A stretch of DNA of 63,524 bases from Bacteriovoracaceae bacterium (GCA_019752535.1 JAIEMA010000046.1:1-63524); one strand, 5' to 3'. Positions 1 through 8,972 are shown, numbered from the stretch's first letter. Made by a program: numbers and translations. The notes: generated from the letters alone by a model not told the origin.

Positions 1-184
1 CATATTCATAAATAATCATGTGCGGAAATTGCTCATCAAGACTTCTTAGATATTCTAAAGCAGCGCTTTCGCTATCTGATGTGTGAATGATGGAGTCGAA
101 TTGCCACTCGAGAACAAAGCGAACCAACTCTCTAAAAGAGGGCCGTTTTGAAACGATGAGGTATTGGACTTTTTCGCTGCTCAT
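1..184 (-). CDS. Receiver-like signalling protein, N-terminal part only (cut by window edge)
   Basis: The first 61 residues are visible, beginning MSSEKVQYLIVSKRPSFREL and running off the left edge. The pattern of a hydrophobic beta strand (VQYLIVS), a helix (FRELVRFVLEW), a second strand (SIIHTSD) and a helix (AALEYLRSL) followed by HMIIYEY resembles a response-regulator receiver fold, although the usual acidic pair after strand 1 is replaced by SKR. The start ATG overlaps the stop of the upstream glycosidase-like gene as TAATG, so the two are probably translationally coupled. The arrangement recalls the N-terminus of the HD protein at 13050-14369. The output domain is outside the window. 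Confidence 0.6.
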   Translation of the reverse strand, partial: MSSEKVQYLIVSKRPSFRELVRFVLEWQFDSIIHTSDSESAALEYLRSLDEQFPHMIIYEY

Positions 185-1245
185 TAGTTTGATCCTGCTT
201 GAAACTGTTTAATTGTATCATAGGCAGGTCGAGTTTCACCAAAAGCAGTATACGAGTGACGCGCTTCACGATTGTGTCCTGGTCGAACATCTTCAAGTCT
301 CCAGGCCAGGGCGCTCTGAAAGCCACACTCTCGAGCATTGTTGAGAAATGAAAAGGTCACCTTTGTCTGCAGGTCATCATCAAAGCGAGGATTTTTTTGT
401 CCATATTCACCTAGCTGAAAGATTGCTCCATTAGCGGCGGCTTTTTTGAACCAATCACAGCCAGGTATTTCGCCAGTGTCATTGTAGAGATGAAGATCTT
501 GATAATCACTGCAGTAGGTGGGGAGATCGCCATTTTGAAGATGCTTGTATGCACCGGCGTGGCCAACAGAGACTCCATATTGAATTTTTCTATCTTTAAA
601 TACGTTATGCCACTGGCAGACAAAAGCTTGCGCAGAAATCCAGTCATTGGCAAAAATATCATATTTAACTGCTGCATCGATTTCATTCATGATTTCAACT
701 TGCGCCACTACTTCTTTTAATCCTTCTTCATCGATGGCATCAAAAAGTGGATTCACAATTGCCTTTAAAAACCAAGTGCCCATTGCATATTTATTATTTA
801 AAACATTCCACCACCAACCACGCTGCTGGGACTCAGGAAGTCTCTCATGGGGGTAAGCATTGCCATCAAACAATGTGAGGTTCGCCTTAAGTCCGCGCTT
901 TTTGCACTCTTTAAGAAAATAAAGCACGTTTGGAATGTATTCCTCTCTAAGAGCGACAGGCATGCCGGTTTCATCTTTTTCAAATTGAAGCATTCCTGAA
1001 TCTTCAAACAACCATATCCTCACTAAATCAGAATTCGAATTTTTTGCAAGATCAAGTAATTCACGAACTTTTCTTGGTGAAAAACTTCCCTCATTCCATT
1101 GATGTCCATAATGAGTGTCCCACCAGGCAATATTAAAACCTTTCAAAATTTTAGTTGAAGCAGGAGACCTCAGTGTAGACTGCGGCGAATGGGCTGCTGA
1201 CCACGCGTAAATCATAAATGCGATAAATAGGGCACTCCACTGCAT
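184..1245 (-). CDS. Secreted glycoside hydrolase of the GH5-like (beta/alpha)8 clan A type
   Basis: 353 residues with an N-terminal signal peptide (hydrophobic stretch 4-18), so probably periplasmic or exported. The core has clan-A features: RIWLFED near 76-82, an acid/base glutamate in EIMNEIDA (N187-E188), DLHLYND (H252) on a following strand, and a late strand FQLGEYG with the probable nucleophile E280. This matches the retaining mechanism of GH5 endo-glucanases and mannanases. The substrate cannot be told from sequence. It lies upstream of, and overlaps by one base, the receiver-like gene on the same strand, an unusual pairing of an exported hydrolase with a cytoplasmic signalling protein. 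Its promoter must lie in the divergent gap at 1246-1396. Confidence 0.75.
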   Translation of the reverse strand: MQWSALFIAFMIYAWSAAHSPQSTLRSPASTKILKGFNIAWWDTHYGHQWNEGSFSPRKVRELLDLAKNSNSDLVRIWLFEDSGMLQFEKDETGMPVALREEYIPNVLYFLKECKKRGLKANLTLFDGNAYPHERLPESQQRGWWWNVLNNKYAMGTWFLKAIVNPLFDAIDEEGLKEVVAQVEIMNEIDAAVKYDIFANDWISAQAFVCQWHNVFKDRKIQYGVSVGHAGAYKHLQNGDLPTYCSDYQDLHLYNDTGEIPGCDWFKKAAANGAIFQLGEYGQKNPRFDDDLQTKVTFSFLNNARECGFQSALAWRLEDVRPGHNREARHSYTAFGETRPAYDTIKQFQAGSN

Positions 1246-1284
1246 GAGCTATTTATCGGTTTATAAAGATGATTTCCTGAGAGA

Positions 1285-1303
1285 GTGTCTAAACTTTAGA
1301 CAC
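1285..1303. repeat. 19-bp near-perfect palindrome in a divergent promoter region
   Basis: GTGTCTAAACTTTAGACAC has 9-bp arms around one central base and lies between two divergent genes, where a terminator is not expected. A copy differing at one base is at 57578-57596. An operator in the 151-bp gap at 1246-1396 is the simplest reading. No other clear signal was seen in the gap apart from the CCTAGGAG ribosome binding site before 1397. Confidence 0.55.
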
Positions 1304-1396
1304 ATTTATTCCTCTAACTCCCTAAGGATTGGTGAGGCTCATTGGCCTTCTTTTTGCTTCATTCATCACTAAATATTTGATCCCTAGGAGTTTTCT

Positions 1397-2572
1397 ATGA
1401 AAATGCATCTCTCTTTTTGTCTACTATTAGCTCTCTCAACTCAAGCAAGCTTTGCTGCTGAGCCAGAATTTAGGCTTAGTCCTCAAGATAAACTCCAGGC
1501 CGCCCATGACCTAGAAACTTCAAAAGATAAGCCAGAAAATTCAGAACAAACCAAACGTATGATGAGCAAAGTAGCCGAGAGCTTAAGGATTTCTGCTTTT
1601 GAGGATCAATCAAAGATCCAAGATTCAGAGTGTGCAGTAAACGGCAACGAGTCTGAGCCTCTTAAAGAGAAGAAGCCTTTCTTCACACGCTTGGGTCGCA
1701 CACTGGGTAAAGGGGCGACATGGCTGTCGGTTCAAACAATGAAACCGTTTATGACTGCTGGCTCATTCATGACAGGATTTTTTGAGAAAGAAGAAAAAAA
1801 TCAAGACGTCGTTGGTCTCTATAATATTTTTTTAAAAAATGCGCCTGAGTTTGATGATCTTTACAAAGAAGCAGGAACTCCGGAAGAATTTTTAGAACTT
1901 CTTATGTTGAAGTTTGAGCAGATCGTAGAGAAAAAAACGAGTATCATCATGCACGACACTTTGGTGGCACTCAATCTTGGAGTAGATATCCCAGAGAATT
2001 TAGAAGATCTAGATTGGTCAAAAGTTGATATCTCAAAACTTGATTCAGATAAGATAGATCCTAAACTTATTAACGAGCACCCAGAGTATCAAGACTTGCG
2101 AGCGATCTTGGGTGATTTCACTAAAGAGCAAATCGAAGACATCCTGGCTTCAGGTTATTATGATCCAGCTGTTGATTTTGAAAACGTCAAAGCAGCGATG
2201 CCAAAAGTGCATGAGCTGGCCGGCGCATTGGTTGGCCAGATCTTTGGACCAAAGATTGTACTAGGTGTTATCTCGGGCTCACTGGCTTCTCTTTACACCA
2301 CTCCAGTCCTTCTGGCCGATGTCGGAGCAGGTGTGTCAGTTGCAGTTTGTTTAAACAAAAACACTCAAGAAAAATTAAAGTCTGATGATGATCTTCGCCA
2401 GTTTTGTTCATACGCAACAAATTGGTCAAGTTATGAGCTCATGAAGTCTCGGGCCAAGGGTTATGTCTCTGGAAAAAAGACAAAAGCGAAGCTAAAAAAG
2501 TGGAACAAAAAGAGAAAAGAAAAGCGCGCAGAGAAGCGTCGCCAGCGTGAATTGGCTTCCGTGTCTAAATGA
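1397..2572 (+). CDS. Secreted protein of unknown function with basic C-terminus
   Basis: 391 residues with a clear signal peptide (MKMHLSFCLLLALSTQASFAA, cleavage after about residue 20). The mature part is rich in charged residues, has an acidic middle (LEDLDWSKVDISKLDSDKID, about 203-222), a hydrophobic stretch at about 285-315 (a possible membrane insertion segment) and a strongly basic tail (KKTKAKLKKWNKKRKEKRAEKRRQ). I recognise no family. A good ribosome binding site (CCTAGGAG) precedes the ATG. The gene stands alone and ends at a strong intrinsic terminator. A role in the envelope is likely from the signal peptide only. Confidence 0.75.
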   Translation: MKMHLSFCLLLALSTQASFAAEPEFRLSPQDKLQAAHDLETSKDKPENSEQTKRMMSKVAESLRISAFEDQSKIQDSECAVNGNESEPLKEKKPFFTRLGRTLGKGATWLSVQTMKPFMTAGSFMTGFFEKEEKNQDVVGLYNIFLKNAPEFDDLYKEAGTPEEFLELLMLKFEQIVEKKTSIIMHDTLVALNLGVDIPENLEDLDWSKVDISKLDSDKIDPKLINEHPEYQDLRAILGDFTKEQIEDILASGYYDPAVDFENVKAAMPKVHELAGALVGQIFGPKIVLGVISGSLASLYTTPVLLADVGAGVSVAVCLNKNTQEKLKSDDDLRQFCSYATNWSSYELMKSRAKGYVSGKKTKAKLKKWNKKRKEKRAEKRRQRELASVSK

Positions 2573-2594
2573 AAACAGAGTAAAAAATGATCTC

Positions 2595-2626
2595 CAAAAA
2601 ATGCCCCGATGACGGGGCATTTTTTA
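2595..2626 (+). terminator. Intrinsic terminator
   Basis: Stem ATGCCCCG (2601-2608), loop ATGA, complement CGGGGCAT (2613-2620), followed by a T run and preceded by an A run. It terminates the secreted unknown gene and insulates topA. Confidence 0.9.
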
Positions 2627-2690
2627 TTTCCTTGACGATTTTCCAGACCACCCTTAATCATTGATAAACAAATGTCATTGCTGGAAATCC

Positions 2691-5246
2691 ATGGAAAAAA
2701 AATATTTAGTGATTGTGGAGTCGCCTACTAAGGCAAAAACCATCCGAAAGTTCTTACCCAAGAACTATATAATTGAAGCCAGCATGGGCCATGTCCGTGA
2801 CTTGCCTCAATCGGCTTCAGACATTCCAGCCGCGTTAAAAAAAGAAGATTGGGCGAAACTTGGTGTTAACGTTGAAGATGATTTCTCTCCTTTATATATA
2901 GTGCCCAAGGATAAAACAAAAATCATTCGCGAACTCAAAGCGAAAATGAAGGACGTCTCCATCGTCTACCTCGCGACCGACGAAGATAGAGAAGGAGAAT
3001 CGATTTCGTGGCACTTGCTGCAACTTTTAAAGCCAAAAGTTCCAGTCAAGAGAATGGTGTTTCATGAAATTACAAAAACAGCGATCACTAAAGCTTTAGA
3101 GAAATGCCGCGACGTGGATGAAAATCTTGTCCGTGCGCAAGAAGCGCGTCGTATTCTCGATCGTCTTTACGGCTACACACTCTCTCCTTTAATTTGGAAA
3201 AAAATCGCTTACGGTCTCTCTGCCGGTCGTGTTCAATCGACGGGTCTTAAAATGATTTGTGAGCGCGAACGTGAGCGTATGCGCTTTAAACGTTCTAGTT
3301 ACTGGGATGTGAAAGCTGTCGCTCATCCGGCCAGTGCAAAAAAAGAGACTTTTGATCTTCGCATGAGCTCTCTTAAAGGATTGCGTCTTGCGGGTGGTAA
3401 AGATTTTGATGGGCTGACTGGTAAACTCCATGATGCAAAAAAAGTATCACTTCTCGATGAGAAGAACGCCACAAAACTTGCCGCAGAGCTCGCGAAACTC
3501 GATTGGAAAGTCACAAGCGTTGAAGAGAAGAAATTTAATTCAAATCCTGCCGTGCCATTCATCACTTCGACTTTGCAGATGGAAGGCAACAGAAAGCTTG
3601 GGATGTCTTCAAAAGATACGATGAGAACGGCTCAGCGACTGTATGAAGAAGGTCTCATTACTTATATGAGAACAGATTCTCCCAATCTTTCGACGGAAGC
3701 GATTAAAGCGGCTCGAGACATGGTCCAAAGTCTTTATGGAAAAGAATATTTAAGTCCAGAACCTCGTCAGTACTCAGCTAAAAATAAAGGCGCTCAAGAA
3801 GCCCACGAAGCGATTCGTCCTGCAGGTGCAGAGTTCATGCATCCTGATAAAACAGGACTAACCGGCAAAGAGAAGCAACTCTACGAGCTCATTTGGAAGA
3901 GAACCATGGCCACTCAGATGAAAGAAGCTGAGAAGGCGAGCATGACAATAAAAGTTGAAGCAGGAGATGCGGAGTTTACGGCCAGTGGAACACGTATCCT
4001 CTTTCCGGGATTCTTGCGCGTTTATGTTGAAGGCAGCGATGATCCAGAAGCAGCACTTGAAGATAAAGAGCTCATTTTACCAGCGCTTAAAAAAGGCGAC
4101 ACCTTAAAGCCTGTGACAGTGACTCCAGAGTCCCATGAAACGAAACCACCGGCGCGCTTTACGGAAGCCTCTTTGGTTCAGCAGTTAGAAAAAGAAGGCG
4201 TTGGTCGTCCTTCAACATACGCCTCAATCATTGGAACTATTCTCGATCGCGGCTATGTGAGAAAAGAAGCCAATGCATTGATCCCATCATTCACTGGTAT
4301 GGCCGTGATCCAGTTGTTGCAAAAGCATTTTGAACAACTCCTAGAGTACAGCTTTACTTCTGAGATGGAAGAGTCCTTGGATAAAATTGCTTATGGCGAG
4401 CAGGACTGGATTAAATATCTTGATAAGTTCTACAACGGTAAGAATGGACTTCTGAAGAAAGTTGAAGAGCAAGATAAAAAAATTAAGCCTGAAGAATCGC
4501 GCACCATCAACATTGAGCGTGATGGTGAGATTCTAGATATAAAAGTGGGCCGCTTCGGGCCATATGTCGTTCAGATGAATGGAAAAGAAGAAGTTCATGC
4601 TTCAATTCCAGAAGATATTGCTCCCGCCGATATTCGCCCAGAGCAAATCTCTGATCTCTTAAAGCAATCAAAGAATGGCCCAACTCCGATTGGAAAAGAT
4701 CCGAAGAGCAAACAGAACATTTACTGTTTAGTGGGACGCTACGGCGCTTATTTGCAACTTGGTGAGAAAGTGGAAGATGGCCCTGCTCCTCGTCGCGCTT
4801 CACTTCCTAAGGGCATGGATCCAAAAAATATTGATATGGAAGTGGCCCTCAAACTTCTCTCTCTTCCTCGCGAACTTGGTGTGCACCCCGAAACCAAAAA
4901 ACCGATTCTTGCGAATAATGGACGCTTTGGGCCTTATGTTATGCATGACGGGAACTTCCGTTCGCTCAAGAAAGACGATGATCTTTATACTGTCGATCTT
5001 AAGCGTGCCCTCGAGATTCTCTCCGAGGAGAAGAAAGGCCCACGTGGATCGAAACTTGTTCGTGATTTTGGCCTGGTGGCCAAACTTAAGAAGAAAGCCG
5101 CTGTTTACGAGGGCAAGTACGGTCTCTATGTGAAGGTAGGGACTAAGAATATCACTCTTCCAGAAGACAAAAGAGACCTCAAAGTCATAGCCGCTATGAC
5201 TGAGGCAGAACTGGCTTCGATCGTTTTAGCTTCAAATAAAAAATAA
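2691..5246 (+). CDS. topA: DNA topoisomerase I (type IA)
   Basis: Relaxes negative supercoils through a 5'-phosphotyrosine intermediate. Counted from the start at 2691 (851 residues), the N-terminal TOPRIM domain has E10 in VIVES and the DxDxE motif D97-D99-E101 in LATDEDREGE. The catalytic tyrosine is Y325 in GLITYMRTDS. The C-terminus has no zinc-ribbon cysteine clusters. It carries about four Topo_C repeats with GRFGPYV, GRYGAYLQLG, GRFGPYVMHDG and GKYGLYVKVG signatures. An ATG 30 bases further upstream adds ten residues that do not resemble the family, so 2691 is preferred. The gene is single, between a terminator and the L31 gene. Confidence 0.97.
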   Translation: MEKKYLVIVESPTKAKTIRKFLPKNYIIEASMGHVRDLPQSASDIPAALKKEDWAKLGVNVEDDFSPLYIVPKDKTKIIRELKAKMKDVSIVYLATDEDREGESISWHLLQLLKPKVPVKRMVFHEITKTAITKALEKCRDVDENLVRAQEARRILDRLYGYTLSPLIWKKIAYGLSAGRVQSTGLKMICERERERMRFKRSSYWDVKAVAHPASAKKETFDLRMSSLKGLRLAGGKDFDGLTGKLHDAKKVSLLDEKNATKLAAELAKLDWKVTSVEEKKFNSNPAVPFITSTLQMEGNRKLGMSSKDTMRTAQRLYEEGLITYMRTDSPNLSTEAIKAARDMVQSLYGKEYLSPEPRQYSAKNKGAQEAHEAIRPAGAEFMHPDKTGLTGKEKQLYELIWKRTMATQMKEAEKASMTIKVEAGDAEFTASGTRILFPGFLRVYVEGSDDPEAALEDKELILPALKKGDTLKPVTVTPESHETKPPARFTEASLVQQLEKEGVGRPSTYASIIGTILDRGYVRKEANALIPSFTGMAVIQLLQKHFEQLLEYSFTSEMEESLDKIAYGEQDWIKYLDKFYNGKNGLLKKVEEQDKKIKPEESRTINIERDGEILDIKVGRFGPYVVQMNGKEEVHASIPEDIAPADIRPEQISDLLKQSKNGPTPIGKDPKSKQNIYCLVGRYGAYLQLGEKVEDGPAPRRASLPKGMDPKNIDMEVALKLLSLPRELGVHPETKKPILANNGRFGPYVMHDGNFRSLKKDDDLYTVDLKRALEILSEEKKGPRGSKLVRDFGLVAKLKKKAAVYEGKYGLYVKVGTKNITLPEDKRDLKVIAAMTEAELASIVLASNKK

Positions 5247-5259
5247 TACAGCGCAAAAA

Positions 5260-5288
5260 GAGCGAGGAGTGTTTGACATTCCTCGCTC
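5260..5288 (+). other. Hairpin upstream of the L31 gene
   Basis: A perfect 9-bp inverted repeat (GAGCGAGGA / TCCTCGCTC, 11-base loop) follows the topA stop. No T run follows, so it is not a standard intrinsic terminator. The loop contains TTGACA (5273-5278), with CATAAC about 15 bases downstream, so a weak promoter for the L31 gene may overlap the hairpin. Confidence 0.45.
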
Positions 5289-5336
5289 TCCCGCATAACT
5301 TCCCAGGACTACATTTTCTGTAATAAGGATCAGACT

Positions 5337-5579
5337 ATGAAAAAAGGCATTCACCCAGAATATCGCGATGTTGTGTTTAAAGACGTATCAAGCGATTTCG
5401 AAGTTCTCACTAAATCAACTGTAAAGACGACTGATAAGACGACTTTTCAGGGCAAAGAGTATCCTCTATTTAAAGTAGATATCTCTTCAGCTTCTCACCC
5501 GTTCTACACTGGAACTCAGAAGATCATGGATACTGAGGGACGCGTGGATCGCTTCAAGAAGAAATACGGCAAAAAGTGA
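5337..5579 (+). CDS. rpmE2: 50S ribosomal protein L31, type B (cysteine-free)
   Basis: 80 residues beginning [20 protein letters not shown], with the type B L31 hallmarks [26 protein letters not shown]. It contains no cysteine, so this is the zinc-independent form that in many bacteria replaces the zinc-binding L31 when zinc is scarce. The start has an AAGGA box at a suitable distance. It is monocistronic and ends at a strong terminator. Confidence 0.97.
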   Translation: MKKGIHPEYRDVVFKDVSSDFEVLTKSTVKTTDKTTFQGKEYPLFKVDISSASHPFYTGTQKIMDTEGRVDRFKKKYGKK

Positions 5580-5590
5580 TTTCAAAAATA

Positions 5591-5616
5591 AGCCACCTTC
5601 GGGTGGCTTTTTTTTT
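5591..5616 (+). terminator. Intrinsic terminator with UUCG loop
   Basis: Stem AGCCACC / GGTGGCT with a TTCG tetraloop followed by eight T. It ends the L31 transcript and lies just beyond the 3' end of the convergent MerC-like gene. Confidence 0.92.
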
Positions 5617-5626
5617 GCCAAAAATA

Positions 5627-6004
5627 TTAGCAGCAGTGCTTATGTTTCTGTGAATGACGGATGTTCTTGATATGGGCCCAAACTAATAAGAACGAACCAA
5701 TAATACTAATACCGTGACTGAGATACTCATTAGTTGAGCCATCAACAAATACGCCAGTAAGAATAAAAATGAGACCAGCAATAGCTGTCACGAGAACACT
5801 GTGTACACCGTGGCGGCGGTAGCCTGGGACAAACGCCAGGGGTGTCGTGAAAATGATAAATAAAGCAAATACACGATGAATCCAAGGGGAGTGAACCATG
5901 AGTTCAATCGCTGGAAGCATGAGCGGAAGAAAAACCACTGCAAAGCAGTGAACTAGACAAGCGGCTGACAGGGCAATGCCCCATTTGTCCCAAATTTTTC
6001 TCAT
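5627..6004 (-). CDS. MerC-family inner-membrane protein
   Basis: 126 residues from the ATG at 6004; an in-frame ATG at 6028 would add eight. Neither start has a good ribosome binding site. Four hydrophobic segments are visible. The first carries the metal-site motif CLVHC (C16, H19, C20) typical of MerC-domain proteins, and the C-terminus is HKHCC, another possible thiol/histidine metal site. MerC proteins carry Hg(II), or possibly other soft metals, across the inner membrane. The divergent neighbour is a periplasmic HMA-domain protein, which supports a joint role in metal handling. A Fur-like box lies in the shared intergenic region. Confidence 0.8.
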   Translation of the reverse strand: MRKIWDKWGIALSAACLVHCFAVVFLPLMLPAIELMVHSPWIHRVFALFIIFTTPLAFVPGYRRHGVHSVLVTAIAGLIFILTGVFVDGSTNEYLSHGISIIGSFLLVWAHIKNIRHSQKHKHCC

Positions 6005-6075
6005 AGTTATACCGTGGACGAGTTCCATAGATGATCAGTATATAAAGAGGGTAGTATCTCTTCGTCTAGCGAAAT

Positions 6076-6094
6076 GAAAATGATTCTCATCTTC
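6076..6094. promoter_or_regulatory. Fur-like box between MerC-like and HMA genes
   Basis: GAAAATGATTCTCATCTTC matches the classical 19-base Fur consensus at 14 positions, with the inner TGAT..TCA symmetry intact. It lies 22 bases before the HMA start and 72 bases before the chosen MerC start, so one metalloregulator could control both. A Zur or other Fur-family protein is also possible. Confidence 0.5.
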
Positions 6095-6115
6095 AATAAA
6101 TTTTATGGAGGTTTT

Positions 6116-6394
6116 ATGTCTAAGGTTTTTGTGTTTTTAATGACTTGTATGCTTTCTGTTTCGGTTTGGGCCGCGAAGGTTGAAGTGGCGATCGAAGGGA
6201 TGACTTGTGGCATGTGCGAAGGAAAAGTCACTGAGATGCTGAATAAAACCGGCAAATGCCAAAATGTAAAAGTCAGCGTTGAATCTAAGAAAGCTTCTTT
6301 TGAAACTGTTAAGGGCAAGGGCATAACAGATAGCGAAATCAAGAAAGCAGTGCAGGATGCGGGCTACGATGCCAAGAAAATTACGCGTTCATAA
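6116..6394 (+). CDS. Exported heavy-metal-associated (HMA) domain protein
   Basis: 92 residues from the ATG at 6116, which has an excellent TGGAGG site; the longer frame from 6074 would cross the Fur-like box. A signal peptide (MSKVFVFLMTCMLSVSVWAA) is followed by one HMA domain with the metal-binding motif GMTCGMC (C31, C34) and the end motif DAGYDAKKI. This is the MerP/CopZ fold in a periplasmic setting. With the divergent MerC-like protein it probably forms a capture-and-transport pair for a thiophilic metal. Confidence 0.88.
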   Translation: MSKVFVFLMTCMLSVSVWAAKVEVAIEGMTCGMCEGKVTEMLNKTGKCQNVKVSVESKKASFETVKGKGITDSEIKKAVQDAGYDAKKITRS

Positions 6395-6420
6395 ATTTAA
6401 AAAATAGGTAAGATGAGAGG

Positions 6421-7317
6421 ATGAAAATCGCCATCCTCTCTCGAAACCCTCGCATCTATTCCACCTATCGATTGGTTCAGGCTGCTCGAAAGCGTGGTCA
6501 TAGTGTGAGAGTGGTCAATCCGCTTCGCTGTTTTATGAACATCACATCAGCAAAGCCGATGGTTCATTACCGTGAAGAATCTCTCACTGATTTCGATGCG
6601 ATCATTCCTCGAATCGGAGCTTCGATTACTTTTTATGGAACGGCGATTGTGCGCCAATTTGAAATGATGGGCGTCCATTCTCTCAATGAATCAACCGCGA
6701 TCACTCGCTCAAGAGATAAGCTTCGTTGCCTACAAATTCTCTCTCGTGCTGGCATTGGTCTTCCTGTCACTAGCTATGCTCACTCGACAAAAATGACTTC
6801 AAAACTTATTGAGCAAGTGGGTGGGGCACCCTGTGTGATTAAATTGATTGAGGGCACTCAAGGCAAGGGTGTCATCCTTGCAGAAACGGCAAAAGCCGCT
6901 GAGTCTGTGATTGATGGTTTAAGACAGATGGACGCACATTTTCTGGTTCAACAATTTATTCCGGAATCGAATGGTTGTGACATACGCGCCTTTGTGATCG
7001 GCAATAAAGTGGTGGCCAGTATGATGAGAGTGGCCAAGGAAGGAGAGTTTAGATCGAATCTTCATCGTGGTGGAAGTGCTGTGCCTGTTGTTCTCACTGA
7101 GACGGAGAAAGCCATGGCGATCAACGCGGCAAAGTCCTTAGGACTGGCCGTGGCCGGGGTAGATCTTTTGCGATCAAAAAAAGGGCCATTAGTCATTGAA
7201 GTGAACTCCTCACCAGGGCTTCAGGGAATTGAGCGCACGACGGAGCTTGATATTGCTACGATGGTGATTCAATACATCGAAGAGAGTGCGAAAAAGAGTG
7301 AGGAATACCTCGGTTAG
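6421..7317 (+). CDS. rimK: RimK-family ATP-grasp alpha-L-glutamate ligase
   Basis: 298 residues, the usual RimK length. The N-terminal pre-ATP-grasp part begins [22 protein letters not shown], and the ATP-grasp core has [17 protein letters not shown], the strand ending [16 protein letters not shown] and the magnesium-binding end [14 protein letters not shown]. RimK adds glutamates to the C-terminus of ribosomal protein S6; relatives modify other peptides or make poly-glutamate. The partner here is not certain. Its 3' end overlaps the convergent pyrD stop by four bases. Confidence 0.88.
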   Translation: MKIAILSRNPRIYSTYRLVQAARKRGHSVRVVNPLRCFMNITSAKPMVHYREESLTDFDAIIPRIGASITFYGTAIVRQFEMMGVHSLNESTAITRSRDKLRCLQILSRAGIGLPVTSYAHSTKMTSKLIEQVGGAPCVIKLIEGTQGKGVILAETAKAAESVIDGLRQMDAHFLVQQFIPESNGCDIRAFVIGNKVVASMMRVAKEGEFRSNLHRGGSAVPVVLTETEKAMAINAAKSLGLAVAGVDLLRSKKGPLVIEVNSSPGLQGIERTTELDIATMVIQYIEESAKKSEEYLG

Positions 7318-8381
7318 CGTCCAAAAGCGGCAATGAGCTTTTGTCTCTCTCTTGGCTCAAGACTAAAAAATGTTTGAAGCGTCTGAAGTTTTGCTCTCGT
7401 TAAAAAACCTAATATATGTGATTCGATGTCTCGCAAAATCTGTGGGCCTTGATAAATGAACGAAGTATAAATCTGAAAAGCCTCTCCTCCTGAAGCCCAC
7501 CACGCAAGGACGTCATTCATATCTTCGAATCCACCGACTCCGACGAGGGGAAGGTGACGATCGCGGGCCACTTCTAAAACAACACGTCTTTTTTGATGAC
7601 CTTTTACACGTAATAAACGTCCAGACACTCCACCGACTCCACGCTCAGGCATATGAGTTGTGTTGGTGGCCACTAAACCATCGGCCCCTAGATCTGCTAG
7701 CACAGTTGTAAGGTGACGAAGGGTTTCGTCTTCAAGATCGGGAGCAAGTTTGACAAAAATTTCTTTTCCAAGTTTTGATTTGAGAGGGAGAAGTGTCTCG
7801 AAAAGTTTCTTGAGCCAGTCCTCTTGTTGTAAATCTCTGAGTCCAGCCGTGTTTGGAGAAGAAATGTTGACGACGACCCAGTCAGATAACGGAGCAAGAG
7901 TAGTGTAGAGTTGGGCGTATTCTTCAAGAGCTTCATCTGGATTAGAATTTTTTGATTTTCCTATATTGACTCCAACTGGAAAACTGGTGGGGCGAGTTTT
8001 TAACTTCTCAGCGCACTCTTTCATTCCGTTATTAGGAAAGCCCATCGAATTTCTCAATGAGAATTCTTCGGAGTAGCGAAACATACGTGGTTTAGGATTT
8101 CCAATTTGCGGATTGACAGTAATAGTTCCGCATTCCATTGATCCAAATCCAAGTCTTGAAAAAAAATCTAGCGCGACAGCGTTTTTATCAAGTCCAGCGG
8201 CCAGTCCCACCGGACTTCTCCACTCAGTCTTTCCAACCTGGCAATTCAGTTCCTTTTTATCGCTAAATTGCCACCCTGCGGCCAATTGAGGAAAAAGGTG
8301 GGCCATCTCGAGAGTGAGATTGTGAGCCGTTTCAGGGGGAAGAAGGAAGAGACCTTTGCGAAGAATTGGATATGTGTTCAT
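7314..8381 (-). CDS. pyrD: Dihydroorotate dehydrogenase (quinone), class 2
   Basis: 355 residues. Fourth step of pyrimidine synthesis, using FMN and membrane quinone. Class 2 features are the N-terminal membrane-association helix ([24 protein letters not shown]), [38 protein letters not shown] in pieces, [18 protein letters not shown] and the active-site serine in [12 protein letters not shown]-binding loops VATNTT and [12 protein letters not shown] follow. It converges on the RimK gene. The upstream gap of about 70 bases is shared with the divergent small secreted protein. Confidence 0.96.
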   Translation of the reverse strand: MNTYPILRKGLFLLPPETAHNLTLEMAHLFPQLAAGWQFSDKKELNCQVGKTEWRSPVGLAAGLDKNAVALDFFSRLGFGSMECGTITVNPQIGNPKPRMFRYSEEFSLRNSMGFPNNGMKECAEKLKTRPTSFPVGVNIGKSKNSNPDEALEEYAQLYTTLAPLSDWVVVNISSPNTAGLRDLQQEDWLKKLFETLLPLKSKLGKEIFVKLAPDLEDETLRHLTTVLADLGADGLVATNTTHMPERGVGGVSGRLLRVKGHQKRRVVLEVARDRHLPLVGVGGFEDMNDVLAWWASGGEAFQIYTSFIYQGPQILRDIESHILGFLTRAKLQTLQTFFSLEPRERQKLIAAFGR

Positions 8382-8450
8382 AGGTCTTGAGGATATCCTG
8401 GAAAAGCCAAGGAAAACCAGTGATAATAATCCATCAACTAGGGAGTCGCT

Positions 8451-8879
8451 GTGCGAATATCGTTGTTATTTTTTATAGGAATCATCCCATTTTTTGCACT
8501 TGCCCAACAAGCCGAGAGCCCCGAAAGTAATCTTGATTTACGTGCGGGAAAAGCTTTGTTTGTCTTAGAAGATCTAGATGAAAAAGAGAAAATTCTTTTA
8601 GAAAAAACCAATACCGGTGATACCTATTTGATCTATAGCGATGAAGACGGTTCGCACAAAAGTAAATTGGCCCGACCTAAAGCTGATGAGCTTGATCAAC
8701 GTTTCTCTGCGATGTTTCTCAAAGTTCAATACGAGCTGCCCGAAGACCCTAAGGGCTGTCAGGCCGACTGGAAACTAATGATGCGCGGTGAAGAGCAGCG
8801 TGTATGCCCTAAGAATGAGCAAAAAAATCAAGAAATCAAGCCGCTGTTCAAAGAATTGAAGAATATTGTTCATCCTTAA
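8451..8879 (+). CDS. Small exported protein of unknown function
   Basis: 142 residues starting at GTG, with AGGGAG nine bases upstream. A signal peptide (MRISLLFFIGIIPFFALAQ) is followed by a charged, soluble domain with two cysteines (KGCQADWKLMMRGEEQRVCPKN) that may form a disulfide. No family recognised. It precedes the tail-specific protease gene by 93 bases in the same direction. Confidence 0.7.
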   Translation: MRISLLFFIGIIPFFALAQQAESPESNLDLRAGKALFVLEDLDEKEKILLEKTNTGDTYLIYSDEDGSHKSKLARPKADELDQRFSAMFLKVQYELPEDPKGCQADWKLMMRGEEQRVCPKNEQKNQEIKPLFKELKNIVHP

Positions 8880-8941
8880 AATAGAGAAATCTCCTTGCTC
8901 CCAACTCGTTAGGGTAGGACAATAGTCTGAATCTACTCTCG

Positions 8942-8955
8942 TGCGAAATATCGCA
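8942..8955 (+). other. Short inverted repeat upstream of the S41 protease gene
   Basis: TGCGA-AATA-TCGCA, 17 bases before the protease start. It may be a small operator or a 5' hairpin; no independent support. Confidence 0.25.
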
Positions 8956-8972
8956 TTCTATATGGGGATCTC

